Positions 1-8,742 of a stretch of 64,000 nt of DNA are shown here, piece after piece. The notes beneath the pieces were generated by a model that worked only from the letters and a program-made list of their open reading frames with translations, was not told the origin of the DNA and ran no database searches. The DNA is from Synechococcus sp. PCC 7335 (GTDB lineage: Bacteria; Cyanobacteriota; Cyanobacteriia; Phormidesmidales; Phormidesmidaceae). The stretch is from contig NZ_DS989905.1 in NCBI RefSeq assembly GCF_000155595.1, positions 62,001-126,000 of the forward strand. Direction: 5' to 3'. Position numbers and translations under genes: made by a program. Each line of letters opens with the position of its first letter. Position 1 is the first letter of the stretch.

Positions 1-2
1 TG

Positions 3-269
3 CATGCAAAAGTTATGCATAAGATGATCAAAGCTCGTCCCGCCTTACTGGCGCACGACGGTAACTACATAGAGGACGCTATGGTCAAGGAAAGGGTTAC
101 CAAGGACGAGATGCTAGCCGCCTTGAGAGAGGCCGGACTCTATGATATCGAAGACGCCAAGTGGATCATTCTGGAAACTGATGCCACCCTAAGCGTCATT
201 CCTCGAAAAGACAAAGACTATTCAGATGCTCAGCTAGAGAGTGTCATTGGGTTTCCGCCAAAGGTATAG
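3..269 (+). CDS. YetF/DUF421-like membrane protein, C-terminal part
   Basis: Only the cytoplasmic C-terminal domain is visible; the frame stays open to the left edge of the window, so the gene starts outside. The segment ALLAHDGNYIEDAM, then KERVTKDEMLAALREAGL, then ILETDATLSVIP follows the usual DUF421 C-terminal plan (a short strand with DG, a helix with ERVT-E-L--ALR, then the LETDG--SVIP strand). Family members are polytopic membrane proteins of unclear function with this soluble domain at the end. No membrane segment is visible here. A cut-down pseudogene cannot be excluded, because the upstream part is not in view. Confidence 0.75.
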   Translation, partial: HAKVMHKMIKARPALLAHDGNYIEDAMVKERVTKDEMLAALREAGLYDIEDAKWIILETDATLSVIPRKDKDYSDAQLESVIGFPPKV

Positions 270-612
270 TGATTATTGAAGGGCGTCAACGCGAGGACTG
301 AGAAATTCGACAGCGCTAAGGTGGTGCCGGTAGGCTGGGCACTCTGAACTCACTCAGCTTGCGTCTTTCACTCATATGCGAATAAGCGATGATTACTTAT
401 CCCTGCCCTGTTGTTCCCTAGCCTACTAGCAGTGCCATAGCTCGTCCTCTGCGCATTCTGGGCGTACCAGCAGCAGGCGGGTGCCATACCAATCGCAGTA
501 CAGGCGATTACCACTGTCATAACGGCGGCTCGTCTAGCTCAGAAGCTTCGAGGCCCAGTTAGTTCTTCGGAGGGCAACGACAATAGACGGTTATATCGGT
601 GGGAAATGGTGA

Positions 613-864
613 CACTATCAGAGTGAAACGCAACGGCGAGTCAACTATCGCCAGTATCCCAGCCAATGTGATCGCATTGCCTATCTGGAGGCTGAAGCGA
701 TCGCGCAGCATAACGCTCTGGTGTTTCGGTCTCATCCCAATCCGATAATGCCTGGGACTTTAGAAGACAGCGTTGATAAGGACTTCAGACGGGAGGCGAT
801 CGCTGCTCGTCCGAAGGGCAATCTCCTACTAGAAGAAACCATAGCTCAGAGAACACAGCCATAA
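613..864 (+). pseudogene. Open frame without start, unrecognised relic
   Basis: The stretch 270-896 carries no convincing gene. From 613 to the TAA at 862-864 one frame stays open and reads like protein (IAYLEAEAIAQHNALVFR, then GTLEDSVDKDFRREAIAARP). It has no ATG, GTG or TTG start at a useful place and is preceded by a TGA. It looks like the tail of a decayed gene. I do not recognise the family. The rest of 270-896 shows nothing I can name. Confidence 0.3.
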
Positions 865-896
865 TAGTGACATCAGCGTCACGCTAGAAATTGACC

Positions 897-1226
897 ATGT
901 TGGATACTAACCCTCCCCGCTCGACCCAATATCCTCATATCGTCCTGACGCCAGAAGACGTGCCGATTATTGAGGGCACAACGATGAAGGTAATCGAGGT
1001 TGTTTTGGCGCAGAGAAGCTATGGCTGGACAGCAGAAGAGATTCAAATCAACCACCGTTATCTGAGCATGAGTCAGATCTATGCCGCGCTGGCTTACTAC
1101 TGGGATAACCGCCAAGCGCTAGATAAAGATATTGAACGCAGGGAAGACGTTATTCAAAAACAAGAGCAGGTTACCGGAGAATCAGCGTTTGCTGCTCGGC
1201 TGCGCTCTCAGGGATTACTCAAGTGA
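897..1226 (+). CDS. DUF433 family antitoxin-like protein
   Basis: A 109-residue protein with the DUF433 core: a strand with a proline/glutamate turn (HIVLTPEDVPIIEGTTMKV), a helix, AEEIQINHRYLSMSQIYAALAYYWDN, then a charged helix. DUF433 proteins are small winged-helix proteins, usually encoded just before a DUF5615 PIN-like nuclease and thought to be its antitoxin. The start is the ATG at 897; a TTG six bases upstream is in frame but has no better ribosome site. The stop overlaps the start of a broken DUF5615 gene, so this antitoxin is now orphaned. Confidence 0.8.
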   Translation: MLDTNPPRSTQYPHIVLTPEDVPIIEGTTMKVIEVVLAQRSYGWTAEEIQINHRYLSMSQIYAALAYYWDNRQALDKDIERREDVIQKQEQVTGESAFAARLRSQGLLK

Positions 1227-1273
1227 CACTTCCTATCTACATGGATGAAAACGTCCATGGCGCTATTCTTTAG
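1223..1273 (+). pseudogene. DUF5615 PIN-like toxin, stub of 16 codons
   Basis: A GTG at 1223 overlaps the TGA of the DUF433 gene, the usual coupled arrangement. The frame reads VTLPIYMDENVHGAIL and then meets TAG at 1271. The (L)DENVHGAI segment is the hallmark N-terminus of DUF5615 PIN-like toxins, including the first acidic active-site residues. The rest of the roughly 110-residue toxin is absent from the sequence that follows. The toxin is therefore dead, which probably also removed any need to keep the pair. Confidence 0.6.
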
Positions 1274-1568
1274 TCGAGAGCAGCGTCGCTACTAGCTGTT
1301 TACGCCCAGTAGCTCCAGCCTCGATACGTCAAGCACTGCTTAGGTGCTTGAGCAGGCATAGCTGTCGGCACTCTGCGCTTGAAAGAATGGCCCATAAATT
1401 TTAATTCAGTATTAGTTTAAACAGTATCGATGGCAGCGGAAGAAGCAGTGTAACGTTGGCCGAGGTAAGTCAGTTGCATGGATTTGTTTCCTTTGCTGAA
1501 CGTGTTTGTAGTATGTCTGTTGGGGAGATTCAACCCTTTCCAACGAAGGAAGGCCAGAAAAAAGTTCT

Positions 1569-1582
1569 TTCCAACTTTGGAA
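1569..1582. promoter_or_regulatory. Palindrome, possible MerR-type operator remnant
   Basis: TTCCAA-CT-TTGGAA is a perfect inverted repeat with a 2-base centre. A related TTTCCAAC-GAAGGAAG lies 30 bp upstream, and TACAAT, a possible -10, follows at 1592-1597. Operators inside a long promoter spacer are typical of MerR-family sites, but no recognisable gene follows, so this is a weak call. Confidence 0.2.
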
Positions 1583-1832
1583 GGTTGACCTTACAATAGG
1601 GGTGTTGCAGTTAGCTAGGCAAAGGCATTCACAGAACCCTGTCCGCCTTCAGCACCGTGTCTGAGTCTTTCGGAGTACACAGCGGCTTCGTCCCGTTTCC
1701 TGGATGCTAAGGACACGATGGAACTACCCCAGCTCGTCCCATCGTGTTTCGCGGTGATGACAGGTCGGATGTAACGCTTGCAGATTGTCGTACATATCTC
1801 AACCACCTTTAGCTGTCGGCCAAAGGTAGTCT

Positions 1833-1922
1833 GGCGTTGCTGAATGGCGGTATGAATCCGTGAGGTTCAGAATGTGCCTTCTAGCGTTCGGCCATCAGTT
1901 CATACTCTGAATCAGCAACGCC
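1833..1922. mobile_element. MITE, 90 bp, IS5-like ends
   Basis: The element has 24-bp imperfect terminal inverted repeats starting GGCGTTGCTGA (left 1833-1856, right 1899-1922; 19 of 24 positions pair). It is flanked by a perfect 8-bp target duplication GGTAGTCT (1825-1832 and 1923-1930). It has no coding capacity. The GGC-TTG-TGAAT type of end and the 8-9 bp duplication point to a partner transposase of the IS5 superfamily (IS903/ISH1-like groups); that assignment is inference. Confidence 0.75.
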
Positions 1923-2323
1923 GGTAGTCTTTCTCTATGGAAGTGCTGTCCGCTGCTATTCATGGAGTGTGGCATCTGAAGTGAACCCCCCTGAATTTGG
2001 ACAGTAAAATGTTCCCACTGCGCTTCGGCTCTGGCTACCTCAGCCACATCGGCCCACTGCTCTGCCCGTGCGGGTAAGGATAGTGACCGCCTGTACGGGC
2101 AGTGGAATGACTTTGTTGCTTATTCTCTAGTTTAGCAGGTCGATTATCGGCCTGCAGAATCCTTTCGACGCAATGGCTCTTGGGACTAGCATCCGAAGAA
2201 TCAGTGATTTTACATCTTGACAAGCACATAGAAACAGACAAGTAGAGTCAGTCAGTGATAGAAAGTAAGCTAAAGAGTAGATATTTTAAAAAGAAATGAA
2301 AGGGTCTACGGTACAGCGTCTTG

Positions 2324-4246
2324 ATGCGTAAGCAAATGCCGGTAGAGATCGTTGGTAAACTGATGAATGGCCCCGCCGATGTTCGCTTACCGAAAGACTC
2401 TATGCGCATATTGCTAGTTGATGATGATGCCGCCTTAATGGATATTTTGGCCGAGCAATTGATTAAGCAACGCTATGTGGTGGATATTGCCACCGATGGC
2501 GAGAGCGCCGAAGAATGTGTGAATCTGTTTTCCTATGATTTCATCATTCTCGATATGGGACTGCCAGACATAGAAGGAATCTCGCTTTGTCAGCGACTGC
2601 GACAGCAAAAAATTACTAGCCCCATTTTAATGTTGACAGCTGAAGACAATAGTAAAGCGAAGGTAAAAGCGCTCAATGCCGGCGCTGATGACTATGTGGT
2701 CAAACCCTTTGACTTCGAGGAATTGTTCGCTCGAATTAGAGCGCTGCGGCGACGAGATAACAACACTTTAGCGGCGGTGTTGCAGCAGGGCGATCTGCGA
2801 GTGGATCCCAACACTTTTGAGGTGTTTTACCAAGATAGACCGCTGCGGGTGACGCCCAAAGAATACACTATGCTAGAGCTGTTCTTGCGCCATCCTAATC
2901 AGGTCTTTAGCATAGATGCAATTATTGACAATCTTTGGTCGTTTGAAGATCCGCCCAGTGAAGATGCGGTCAGAACGCACGTTAAAGGACTGCGTCAAAA
3001 GCTGAAGGCGGGTGGTGCACCTAAAGATTTTATCCAAACGGTGTATGGACTGGGCTATCGGCTCAAGGCTATCAAGCCAGGAATGGCTGTCACTTTCTCT
3101 GCTTCGCAGGCAGCATCGAAGTCGAACCGATCGTCCCAGCCAATGCTGATGCAGGCGATCGCGGCTGCCTGGGAAAAACATCAAAACACCATACAAGAAC
3201 GCCTCGATGTTCTAGAGGCTACCGCTGCGGCAGTCAAAGCTGGCCAGCTCAGCGCCGAGCTGCAGGCGGCGGGGCGATCGCAGGCTCATAAGCTGGCGGG
3301 CTCTATGGGCTGCTTTGGCTTTGCAGAAGGCTCGCGCATCGCCCGCGAATTAGAACAATTGCTAAAGCTAGAGAGTCCTTTGACCCAGCCGCAAGGGCTT
3401 CACTTTTCAGCTTTGGTCAGCAACTTGCGCGAGCAGATAAAGCACAGTTCTAGCGCTCAGATCGCAGCGGACGCAACGGCTAGCGCTCCTCAAATTTTGG
3501 CAGTCGGTGCGCCATCAGCATTGCATGCAGAGCTAGAGGCAGCGGCAATCGCGGCTGGGCTCAGATGCGCGATTGCCTTAGACTACAAAGAAGCTATCGC
3601 GACCGTAAAGGAACAATCCCTAACGGGCTTATTGCTTTGGACAGAGGCAGAGAGTTTTGATGAAGCGGTGACGCTGTTGGCTGCGGTGGCAAAACAGAAG
3701 AGTGAGACCTCGACCACGGTGATCACCGACATCCAAGACTTTGGCCAGAGGCTCCAGCTAGTCCAACAGGGCGCTGACGTTCTTCTTAAAGGATCGGCCT
3801 CTGCTGGCCACGCCGTAGAAACGGTTCAGCAAGCTCTAAAGGCAGCAGGCAAGTCGCTCAAGGTAGTTGCCATCGATGACGACCCACAAGTGCTAGCACT
3901 GCTACAAACTATTTTGTCGCCTTGGGGCTTTCAAACCACGGCGTTAGAGAATGCAGATCGGCTCTTTGACACGCTAGAATCAGTCCGGCCAGACCTGCTG
4001 CTAATCGATGTCGAGATGCCTGAGACCAATGGTCTAGAGATCTGCCGCGTCCTGCGAGCGGACGAAAGATGGCAGCAGCTACCCATCTTATTTCTAAGCG
4101 TTCACGATGAAGACCATACACAGCATCAGGCATTCAATGTCGGTGCCGACGACTTCATCAGTAAAACAACTATGGCAACAGAGCTGCCAACAAGACTGAT
4201 CAACCGACTAAAGCGGACGGGTAGAGCTGTGCCGGCGCTGCTGTAG
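2324..4246 (+). CDS. OmpR-type hybrid response regulator (REC-wHTH-HPt-REC)
   Basis: Multidomain transcription factor of 640 residues. In order: receiver domain about 27-142 (DDD near 33-35, phosphoacceptor D77 in ILDMGLPD, K127); OmpR/PhoB winged helix about 157-250 (RVTPKEYTMLELFL, RTHVKGLRQKL, VYGLGYRL); histidine phosphotransfer domain about 274-372 (SQAHKLAGSMGCFGF, His near 322); a degenerate receiver-like segment about 390-505 without the acidic triad; and a complete receiver about 512-632 (IDDD, D562 in LLIDVEMP, K614). Two receivers plus an HPt suggest a phosphorelay within one chain that ends at DNA. The ATG at 2324 follows an in-frame TTG at 2321; the ATG at 2402, just before the first receiver, is an alternative. 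A CBS histidine kinase follows 54 bp downstream and is its likely partner. It is the only DNA-binding two-component regulator in the window and so the best candidate to bind the repeated direct-repeat element. Confidence 0.9.
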   Translation: MRKQMPVEIVGKLMNGPADVRLPKDSMRILLVDDDAALMDILAEQLIKQRYVVDIATDGESAEECVNLFSYDFIILDMGLPDIEGISLCQRLRQQKITSPILMLTAEDNSKAKVKALNAGADDYVVKPFDFEELFARIRALRRRDNNTLAAVLQQGDLRVDPNTFEVFYQDRPLRVTPKEYTMLELFLRHPNQVFSIDAIIDNLWSFEDPPSEDAVRTHVKGLRQKLKAGGAPKDFIQTVYGLGYRLKAIKPGMAVTFSASQAASKSNRSSQPMLMQAIAAAWEKHQNTIQERLDVLEATAAAVKAGQLSAELQAAGRSQAHKLAGSMGCFGFAEGSRIARELEQLLKLESPLTQPQGLHFSALVSNLREQIKHSSSAQIAADATASAPQILAVGAPSALHAELEAAAIAAGLRCAIALDYKEAIATVKEQSLTGLLLWTEAESFDEAVTLLAAVAKQKSETSTTVITDIQDFGQRLQLVQQGADVLLKGSASAGHAVETVQQALKAAGKSLKVVAIDDDPQVLALLQTILSPWGFQTTALENADRLFDTLESVRPDLLLIDVEMPETNGLEICRVLRADERWQQLPILFLSVHDEDHTQHQAFNVGADDFISKTTMATELPTRLINRLKRTGRAVPALL

Positions 4247-4300
4247 TTTTTATAGTCCAATCTGTTAGCGTTCTTCTTAGCGAATGCGTCCTATACCTTT

Positions 4301-7300
4301 ATGCCAAACAGAAAGCTGACGGAAAAGCAAAAAGAAAAGCAAAGAAACTTGCAATTGCTGAACCTAGAGCAGATTTTAGATCGCCAGCCGCTAAGGGTGT
4401 CTCCCGATACAGCGATCGCCTCTGTTATTGAATGCATGGGCATTGTCGATAGCTCGCTGCAGCCAGATGCTGGAACCAGCGAGTTTGAGGCTATCGGTCG
4501 ATTTAGCTGCGCCCTAATCGTTTTAGCAGATCGGCTGCTCGGTATCTTTACAGAACGAGATTTGGTGCGGCTGGTTGCAGAAGATGCTGACCTAAGTGCA
4601 ATGCCAATCTCAGCGGCGATGACTCAGCCCGTAAAGGTACTCCGGCGATCGCAGATCGGAACCGTTTTTACGGTACTGAGCTATCTAAAACAGAACCACA
4701 TTCGTCAGGTTCCGATTGTAGAAGACAGCGGCTCGCTGGTCGGGATAGTGACTCAGACCACCGTGCGCCGCGCCATGCAACCTTTTAACTTTTTGAAGGT
4801 GCGGCAGGTTGGCGATGTAATGAGCACAGCGGTAGTGACCGCGCTCCCCGGTCAAAATCTGACCGCGATCGCCCAGCAAATGCATCAGCGCCGCGTCAGC
4901 TGTGTCGTAATTACGGAGGCGAAGTGTCAGTCTGGCCAATCGCTTAAGAAACCTATCGGCATCATCACCGAAAGAGACATTGTACAGTTTCAGGCAATGG
5001 GGCTACCGCTGTCTGAAACTCTCGCTCAAGCGGTGATGAGCACGCCGCTGTTTTTGGTGACCCCTCAAGATACGCTGTGGTCGGTCAATCGAATGATGGA
5101 AGCGCGGCATACGCGCCGACTGGTCGTAGGAGATCATGCGGGTAGGCTAGCTGGCATCATCACGCAAACTAGCCTACTAGAGCCACTCGATCCGCTGCAG
5201 ATGCTCGAAGAATTAGAACAGCTTCAAACCCTCAGCGAAACCCAGACAGAGCGCCTTAGTCAGGCAAACTTACAGCTTCAGCAGACCAATCAAGTCCTGC
5301 AAAAAGAGGTCGATGAGCGGCGGCGTCTAGAGTCAGCATTGCAGCGGGCCAACCAGTTACTAGAAGCGCAAGTAGGCGATCAGGCCGCCGAGCTAGTCAA
5401 GGCGAATGAAAGTCTGCGCCTAGAGGTTCAAGATCGTCAGCAGGCCCAGCACGAGCTAGAGCAGTTCTTTGTAGTCACGCCCAATAGTATGCTGTGCATT
5501 GCAGGGCTAGATGGCTACTTTAAGCGGATAAATCCCGCTTTCTCACAGGTGCTGGGCTATAGCGATGATGAGCTGATGGCAAAGCCATTTGTGGAGTTTA
5601 TCCATCCTGATGATTTGACTGCGACGCTGCGGGAGATTCAGCAGCTAAGTGAGGGAAAACCCACGATCTCTTTTGAGAACCGCTATCGTTGCAAAGATGG
5701 CCGCTATCGTTGGCTAAACTGGAATGCGATCGCCTCTCCGGCAGAAGGCACTATCTACGCCGCCGCGCGCGATATCACTCAACAGCGTCAGACCGAGCTA
5801 GCACTCAAGCGTCAGTATCAGCAGGGTCAGCTGATTGGCAACGTGACCCGCCGAATTCGAGAGTCTCTAGAAATAGAAGAGATTTTGAAAACGGCGGTGA
5901 CTGAGGTGCAGTCGATCTTGAACTGCGATCGTGTCCTGGTGATCGAGCGCGAAGGCGACGCCAGCGGCCAGGTGATTGAAGAATCGACGCTACCGGGCAT
6001 TAAGCCTGCCCTGCTTGGTCAACCAGTATCAGGTTTGGCACTGGCGATAATTCCCGATCCTAGCGTGCCGCAGATCTGCGCGAGTGGAGATCTCTCTCAG
6101 CATCCTTGTACGCTGTGTAGCCATCAGTTTTTGAACCAGTTTCAAATTCGCGCCAGCCTAGAAGTGGCTATTTATGTGCAAAATCAACCCTGGGGCCTGT
6201 TGGTCGCTAGCCAGAACGAAGTAGCGCGACAGTGGCAACCGTTTGAGATCGAGCTGATGGAACAGCTGGCCGATCAGATGGGTGTAGCGATCGCCCAGGC
6301 CCAGCTACTCGACAATCTAGAAGCCATCGTCAAACAGCGCACCGCACAGCTCACCCAAACGAACGAACGCCTGCAGCTAGAGATTCAAGAGAGAATCAGC
6401 ACTGAAAACGCCCTTAAAGAAAGCCAGCAGCAGCTAGGTAATATCTTGAAAACGGCAGGTGATGCCATTATCTCTATTGACGAAGCGCAGCAGATTGTGA
6501 TGTTCAACCAGGGCGCTGAGAAGATTTTTGGCTACGCCGCCAAAGAGATTATTGGCGAACCGCTAGAGAAACTGCTGCCCGATGCTTTTAGACGAGTGCA
6601 TAAGCAGCACATTCGCAGCTTTGGCCTTGCATCCGACGCCTCTCGGCAAATGGCAGAGCGTAGCCGAGACGTGTTTGGTCAACGCCAGAATGGTGAAGAG
6701 TTTCCAGCGGAAGCCACTATCTCTAGAAGTCAAACCAAAACAGGCCTACTCTTTACGGTGATGCTAAAAGACATTACCGAACGGCGGCAGTCAGAGGCGG
6801 CGCTGCGGCGTAGCGAAGAACAGCTTAGGCTAACTACAGATGCGCTGCCTGTGCTGATTTGCTACGTAGATGCAGACCAACGCTATCGGTTTATCAACAA
6901 AACCTATGCAGACTGGTTTGGCCAATCGGTAGAGGCGATGATGGGTCGTTTGGTTCGAGAGATTATCGGCGACAGCTACTATCAACAGACTCAGCCCTAC
7001 ATCGAAAAAGCTTTGGCTGGGCAAGCGGTGCAGTACGAGCTAGCGATTGCCGGAGCAGCGGGCGAAGTGATCGATTTGTCTGCTACCTACATTCCTGATC
7101 AAGGCGCTGATGGAAAAGTAAAAGGGTTCTTTGGTTTGATTAGTGATATTAGCGATCGCAAAGCTAACGAGCGCCTTCAAAACGAGTTTATCTCGATGGT
7201 TAGCCACGAGCTGCGGACGCCGCTCACCTCTATTCACGGTTCGCTCAAGCTGATGTCGATGATGATAGGAGACTCGAACTCCAAAGAGAAAGAGTTAGTG

Positions 7301-7861
7301 GCGATCGCCCTCAAAAACACCGATCGCTTGGGTCGCCTAATCAACGACGTGCTAGATCTAGAGCGCATCGAGTCGGGCCGCGTTAGCATGACCCGGCAAG
7401 ACTGCAATTTGGCAGAGCTAATGCAGCATACCGCTCAGGCGATGGCGCCAATGGCCCTTGAGCTAAATGTCAAATTAGTAGTCGAGCCTATCGATATCAC
7501 TATCTCTCTTGATCCAGATCGCATCATTCAAACGCTGACTAATTTGCTGAGTAACGCGATCAAATTCTCTCCTTCTAGAGCCAATGTGATACTGAGCGCA
7601 ACAGAACGAGAACAAGATGTTTTGCTCTGCACTAAGGATAGCGGCCCTGGCATTCCCGCCGATAAAACAGAGCTGATCTTTGAGCGCTTTCAACAGGTGG
7701 ATTCGAGAGAGTCGCGGCGGCTAGGCGGCACGGGGCTAGGCTTAGCGATTTGCAAACAAATTGTGCTACAGCACGGCGGCAAAATTTGGGTGGAAAGCGA
7801 ACTTGAAAAAGGGAGCGCTTTTTATTTCACGCTACCTAAGTTGCGCAATCAGCTGCCATAG
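4301..7861 (+). CDS. Sensor histidine kinase with four CBS domains
   Basis: A soluble 1186-residue kinase without membrane segments. Four CBS domains (about 22-295, with GIFTERDLVR, GIVTQTTVRR, GIITERDIVQ and GIITQTSLLE at their ends) are followed by a coiled coil (300-385), a PAS domain (385-510), a GAF domain (520-675), a second coiled coil, two more PAS domains (715-955), the HisKA dimerisation helix (SHELRTPLTSIHGSL, His969) and the HATPase domain (N box NLLSNAIKFSP; DSGPGIP; GGTGLGLAICKQIV). CBS pairs bind adenine nucleotides in many proteins, so this kinase may read cellular energy charge; the GAF and PAS domains could add redox or ligand sensing. It lies 54 bp after the OmpR-type regulator on the same strand and is probably co-transcribed with it. 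Confidence 0.92.
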   Translation: MPNRKLTEKQKEKQRNLQLLNLEQILDRQPLRVSPDTAIASVIECMGIVDSSLQPDAGTSEFEAIGRFSCALIVLADRLLGIFTERDLVRLVAEDADLSAMPISAAMTQPVKVLRRSQIGTVFTVLSYLKQNHIRQVPIVEDSGSLVGIVTQTTVRRAMQPFNFLKVRQVGDVMSTAVVTALPGQNLTAIAQQMHQRRVSCVVITEAKCQSGQSLKKPIGIITERDIVQFQAMGLPLSETLAQAVMSTPLFLVTPQDTLWSVNRMMEARHTRRLVVGDHAGRLAGIITQTSLLEPLDPLQMLEELEQLQTLSETQTERLSQANLQLQQTNQVLQKEVDERRRLESALQRANQLLEAQVGDQAAELVKANESLRLEVQDRQQAQHELEQFFVVTPNSMLCIAGLDGYFKRINPAFSQVLGYSDDELMAKPFVEFIHPDDLTATLREIQQLSEGKPTISFENRYRCKDGRYRWLNWNAIASPAEGTIYAAARDITQQRQTELALKRQYQQGQLIGNVTRRIRESLEIEEILKTAVTEVQSILNCDRVLVIEREGDASGQVIEESTLPGIKPALLGQPVSGLALAIIPDPSVPQICASGDLSQHPCTLCSHQFLNQFQIRASLEVAIYVQNQPWGLLVASQNEVARQWQPFEIELMEQLADQMGVAIAQAQLLDNLEAIVKQRTAQLTQTNERLQLEIQERISTENALKESQQQLGNILKTAGDAIISIDEAQQIVMFNQGAEKIFGYAAKEIIGEPLEKLLPDAFRRVHKQHIRSFGLASDASRQMAERSRDVFGQRQNGEEFPAEATISRSQTKTGLLFTVMLKDITERRQSEAALRRSEEQLRLTTDALPVLICYVDADQRYRFINKTYADWFGQSVEAMMGRLVREIIGDSYYQQTQPYIEKALAGQAVQYELAIAGAAGEVIDLSATYIPDQGADGKVKGFFGLISDISDRKANERLQNEFISMVSHELRTPLTSIHGSLKLMSMMIGDSNSKEKELVAIALKNTDRLGRLINDVLDLERIESGRVSMTRQDCNLAELMQHTAQAMAPMALELNVKLVVEPIDITISLDPDRIIQTLTNLLSNAIKFSPSRANVILSATEREQDVLLCTKDSGPGIPADKTELIFERFQQVDSRESRRLGGTGLGLAICKQIVLQHGGKIWVESELEKGSAFYFTLPKLRNQLP

Positions 7862-7896
7862 GAAAAACATTACGAAGTGCGTTCGGCCCCGATGAC

Positions 7897-8430
7897 TCAG
7901 CGCTCAGCCTCCTCCGCGTTCAGCTCGGACAAGATACGCTGCGCTATTTCAGTCTCTGGGTCTGTCTGTCCGGCTTCGTTCCAGTGTAGCCGCTGATGTC
8001 GCAAGGCTACTTCTACACTATGGGCGAAGTCCTTTGGCAAATCAACCGAGGTTACATCGCTTTTCATCACAATATCGCTAATCGAAACAACGCCTACCAT
8101 CATCCCGTCTTCGACGACAGGCAGTCGCTGTAGCCCTTTGTCGCGCAGTTCTCTAGCCACTGTTGGCAAGCTTAGTTGCGGTGAGGTCACTGCGCAGTCT
8201 GACTGCATAATCTCACCGACCATGACATTGGCTGGGTCCATGCCAGCAGCGGTTACTTTATAAACAATGTCTCGCTCGGTGATGATGCCATAGGCACCGC
8301 CTGCGACTTCCCGCTCAACGACAAGCGATCGCACCTGTTTTCCTTGCATAAGTGCGATCGCCTGCTGCACCTTAGCAGTGCTCCGAATCGTAAACACGGT
8401 CTTGGTCATAATATCGGCAACAGTCCACAT
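7897..8430 (-). CDS. CBS-pair protein
   Basis: A 177-residue protein with two CBS domains (about 5-65 and 70-130; TVADIMTKTVFTI, GIITERDIVYKV, VGEIMQSDCAVTS, GVVSISDIVMKS) and a helical tail of about 45 residues. Such stand-alone CBS pairs bind AMP/ATP-like ligands and often modulate partner proteins under energy stress, like mycobacterial Hrp1. The start at 8430 has an AAGGAG ribosome site. It converges on the four-CBS kinase (36 bp between stops). Upstream lies the inverted pair of regulatory elements at 8525-8583, the nearer pointing toward this gene. Confidence 0.88.
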   Translation of the reverse strand: MWTVADIMTKTVFTIRSTAKVQQAIALMQGKQVRSLVVEREVAGGAYGIITERDIVYKVTAAGMDPANVMVGEIMQSDCAVTSPQLSLPTVARELRDKGLQRLPVVEDGMMVGVVSISDIVMKSDVTSVDLPKDFAHSVEVALRHQRLHWNEAGQTDPETEIAQRILSELNAEEAER

Positions 8431-8524
8431 AGTGAAACTCCTTGTTTATAAAACGCTAACAGGTGATATGCGGCCACCGTATGCTTCGCTATCTAACAAT
8501 CTTATCTCCACAACTATCGCTAAA

Positions 8525-8544
8525 TAACTTGGGGAACTTGTGAG
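8525..8544 (-). promoter_or_regulatory. Regulon element copy, toward CBS gene
   Basis: Reads CTCACAAGTTCCCCAAGTTA on the minus strand, 95 bp before the CBS-pair gene. Together with the copy at 8564-8583 it forms a perfect 19-bp inverted repeat (8529-8547 and 8561-8579) with a 13-base centre. Confidence 0.65.
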
Positions 8545-8563
8545 CAATACTGTGCGCTTTTTG

Positions 8564-8583
8564 CTCACAAGTTCCCCAAATTG
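8564..8583 (+). promoter_or_regulatory. Regulon element copy, rightward
   Basis: Reads CTCACAAGTTCCCCAAATTG on the plus strand. The next plus-strand start is a 25-codon frame at 8624, 41 bp away, the same spacing seen before other member genes. The pair could instead act as a hairpin terminator, but no gene runs into it and no T-tract follows. Confidence 0.55.
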
Positions 8584-8623
8584 TTCATCTAACGTTTTAA
8601 GTGAAGGGTTTCTGCAAATCATC

Positions 8624-8701
8624 ATGGCTGTTATTTATTTGTTCGATTCGAACAACAGCTTATGCTGGCTGCTCTTCTTACTTCACTATTTACTTCTATA
8701 G
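8624..8701 (+). CDS. Possible 25-residue hydrophobic small protein
   Basis: ATG at 8624 to TAG at 8699-8701. The second half is very hydrophobic (CWLLFLLHYLLL) and could be membrane-inserted. A GAAGGG lies about 17 bases upstream, too far to be a good ribosome site. The only real support is its position 41 bp behind a rightward copy of the regulon element that otherwise has no target gene. Confidence 0.2.
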   Translation: MAVIYLFDSNNSLCWLLFLLHYLLL

Positions 8702-8742
8702 GGGCTCAAGAACGCAACATGGTCAGGTTCAACACTGCTGTT

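Larger units (their letters stand above)
1274..2323. other. Gene-poor debris region with a MITE
   Basis: No gene is supported here. The region contains a perfect 7-bp hairpin (CAAGCAC/GTGCTTG, 1330-1350), a palindrome TTCCAA-CT-TTGGAA at 1569-1582 followed by a -10-like TACAAT, and the 90-bp MITE listed separately. Around 1980-2005 the sequence resembles the end of an IS3-family element but no transposase is left. Short open frames on both strands have no family resemblance or ribosome site. Confidence 0.5.

Noticed and set aside
1615-1806. 63-codon open frame on the minus strand
   Set aside because: No ribosome site, no family resemblance and composition unlike the real genes around it.
1975-2010. 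Resemblance to an IS3-family terminus (GTGAACCCCCCTGAATTTGG)
   Set aside because: Only one end-like segment, no partner end and no transposase sequence nearby; not enough to call an element.
2035-2241. 68-codon open frame on the minus strand
   Set aside because: No recognisable motif; lies in the debris region and is probably chance.
8529-8579. Inverted repeat read as a rho-independent terminator
   Set aside because: No gene reads into it, there is no T-tract, and each arm is a full copy of an element found singly elsewhere.
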